From: Oscillospiraceae bacterium HV4-5-C5C
Lineage (GTDB): Bacteria; Bacillota; Clostridia; Saccharofermentanales; Fastidiosipilaceae
NCBI GenBank assembly: GCA_012034405.1
Contig: JAAVLZ010000008.1
Span: 1-64,000 of the forward strand
Reading direction: 5' to 3'
DNA: 64,000 bases
Every line of letters starts with the position of its first letter. Positions within the stretch are counted from its first letter, which is position 1. A program made the position numbers and the translations under genes. Positions 62,943 to 64,000 of this stretch are shown in pieces. The notes below the pieces were generated by a model. It was not told the DNA's origin. It saw only the letters and a program-made list of their open reading frames with translations, and ran no database searches.

Positions 62943-63863
62943 ATGAAACAGCAGCGTGGCATTGTTTTGCATCATAAGAAAAGGCACGGCGCCGGCCAGG
63001 TCATTCTGGCGGTCTTCCTGCTCATTATTACCATTTTATGCGCGCTCCCCATTGAGCTGATTTTTGCTTCGGCTTTTGCAGATGAAACGCTCCTGACGAC
63101 GCAGGGATTTATGTTCTTCCCGACCCAGCTGTCGATGGATGGGTTTAACGCAGTCCTGCGTTATGGCAAACAGCTGTTCACATCATATGGTGTGACGCTT
63201 TTGATCACTGTGACCGGCACCGTACTGGGTCTGATTATTATGGCCATGTATGCTAACTGTCTCACCATGTCCGATTTTCCCCTGCGGCGGTTCCTCATAG
63301 TCTGGGCAATGATTCCGATGCTGTTTTCAGGCGGGCAATTGTCCACTTACATCATTTATACTTCCATGTACCACCTGCGGGATAACCTGCTGGTTTTGAT
63401 TCTTCCGCTTTGTGTATCAACCATGAACCTGATCATTCTGAGAACGTATATCCAAACCAGTATTCCTAAGGAATTGATGGACTCAGCCCGGATAGACGGA
63501 GCCGGTGAATACCGCACCTTTTTTCAGATCGTCCTGCCCTTGATGAAACCGTCGTTAGCCGCAGTCGGTTTTATGATGGCCACCGCTTACTGGAACGACT
63601 GGCAAAATGCTTTGCTCTTTATTACCAGTAATAACAAAAAGCCCTTGCAGCTCCTGTTAATCAATATCCAAAAAAGCATTGAAACCTTGCTGAGCACCCG
63701 CAATATTCCCTCCAGTGCCTTAGCTGCCATGCAGGGCAGCATCCCGCAGTACTCAGCGACCATGGCAACCGTGGTCATGGTAATCGGTCCGATCATGATT
63801 GTCTATCCTTTCTTTCAGAAGTATTTTATTAAAGGTATGACGATCGGCTCAGTAAAAGGTTAG
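62943..63863 (+). CDS. Sugar ABC transporter, permease (LplC/YtcP type)
   Basis: The 306-residue protein has six membrane segments and the coupling loop LMDSARIDGAGEYRTFFQIVLPLMKPS. It ends in the family hallmark VYPFFQKYFIKGMTIGSVKG. AGGAGG is eight bases before the ATG. It forms the heterodimeric channel with the permease encoded upstream. Confidence 0.93.
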   Translation: MKQQRGIVLHHKKRHGAGQVILAVFLLIITILCALPIELIFASAFADETLLTTQGFMFFPTQLSMDGFNAVLRYGKQLFTSYGVTLLITVTGTVLGLIIMAMYANCLTMSDFPLRRFLIVWAMIPMLFSGGQLSTYIIYTSMYHLRDNLLVLILPLCVSTMNLIILRTYIQTSIPKELMDSARIDGAGEYRTFFQIVLPLMKPSLAAVGFMMATAYWNDWQNALLFITSNNKKPLQLLLINIQKSIETLLSTRNIPSSALAAMQGSIPQYSATMATVVMVIGPIMIVYPFFQKYFIKGMTIGSVKG

Positions 63864-63880
63864 AACAGGTAACGAAACAG

Positions 63881-64000
63881 ATGCTGGACTGGATAGATGG
63901 CTGCTTGGTGAACGAAACCAAGCAGCAGATAAAAAAAGCTATGACAGATATGACGTATGTGGAACAGAGTATAGCGCAGTATTTTATTGATAATCAGGTA
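63881..64000 (+). CDS. 5' end of a probable RpiR-family regulator, cut by the window edge
   Basis: Forty codons run off the right edge. The stretch MTDMTYVEQSIAQYFIDNQ has the shape of the RpiR helix-turn-helix opening (MTxxEQxIAxYFLxN). RpiR regulators with a SIS sugar-phosphate domain often control nanE and sugar ABC genes, and this one starts 18 bases after the permease gene. The ribosome site is weak (AGGT, ten bases upstream). Confidence 0.45.
   Translation, partial: MLDWIDGCLVNETKQQIKKAMTDMTYVEQSIAQYFIDNQV

Noticed and set aside
1-64000. rRNA, tRNA genes, CRISPR arrays, prophage or conjugation modules.
   Set aside because: No conserved rRNA or tRNA sequence, no regularly spaced repeats, and no phage or plasmid structural genes were recognised anywhere in the window.

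Overview
The window is about 64 kb of chromosome from an anaerobic, low-to-medium-GC Gram-positive bacterium, most likely a gut-type Bacillota (Clostridia-like). The genus cannot be fixed from the sequence. The evidence is strong AGGAGG-type ribosome binding sites, sigma-A promoters of the TTGACA-N17-TATAAT form, lipoprotein signal peptides on solute-binding proteins, the oxygen-sensitive class III ribonucleotide reductase (nrdD/nrdG), a Re-citrate-synthase-type enzyme, a molybdenum hydroxylase and several lactate-type dehydrogenases. No rRNA, tRNA or CRISPR array was seen.

Left edge (1-2 kb): a clearly AT-richer block holds the start of a cut-off gene (possibly an IS transposase) and a two-gene unit of a small PAS-domain protein and an ABC exporter with an unusually short nucleotide-binding domain. 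This looks acquired and is the least explained part of the window. From 2.3 to 8.7 kb come a family 2 glycosyltransferase, a GNAT acetyltransferase, a butanediol-dehydrogenase-type enzyme, a complete polar amino-acid ABC importer behind a structured leader, and a patatin-like lipase.

From 8.9 to 25.4 kb the theme is glycan use and anaerobic metabolism: an N-acetylhexosamine-kinase-like enzyme divergent from an AraC regulator, a GH2 beta-mannosidase with a 2-hydroxyacid dehydrogenase, nrdDG behind a probable NrdR box, ahpC, a GH42 beta-galactosidase downstream of an unusual FUSC membrane/HAD-like fusion, Nudix and HAD hydrolases, and a glutamate-synthase-like flavoprotein. A three-subunit xanthine-dehydrogenase-type operon follows (25.5-29.1 kb). 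Then come a decayed IS605-type tnpB relic, a ZIP metal transporter and two small uncharacterised genes.

From 32 to 46 kb are a MutT/membrane protein pair, an esterase, a Re-citrate-synthase-like gene with a perfect 22-bp operator and its likely GntR regulator, a GH3 beta-glucosidase, a canonical L-lactate dehydrogenase, and a probable glycolipid operon (CrtO-like acyltransferase, UgtP/MGDG-type glycosyltransferase, PAP2 phosphatase). A phosphodiester glycosidase and an EamA transporter follow.

From 46.6 to 64 kb are a GntR-led oligopeptide (Opp) ABC operon, a fructokinase-GH38 alpha-mannosidase pair, glycerate kinase, and a sugar ABC system. In that system the binding protein and nanE (minus strand) diverge from the two permeases (plus strand), and a probable RpiR-type regulator starts at the right edge. 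GH38 alpha-mannosidase, GH2 beta-mannosidase, GH42 beta-galactosidase, NanE and the HexNAc kinase together suggest breakdown of host N-glycans or related mannose- and amino-sugar-containing glycans. This is an inference from gene content. Hairpins with weak or no T-run recur just after all three binding-protein genes and probably set the binding-protein to downstream-gene ratio.
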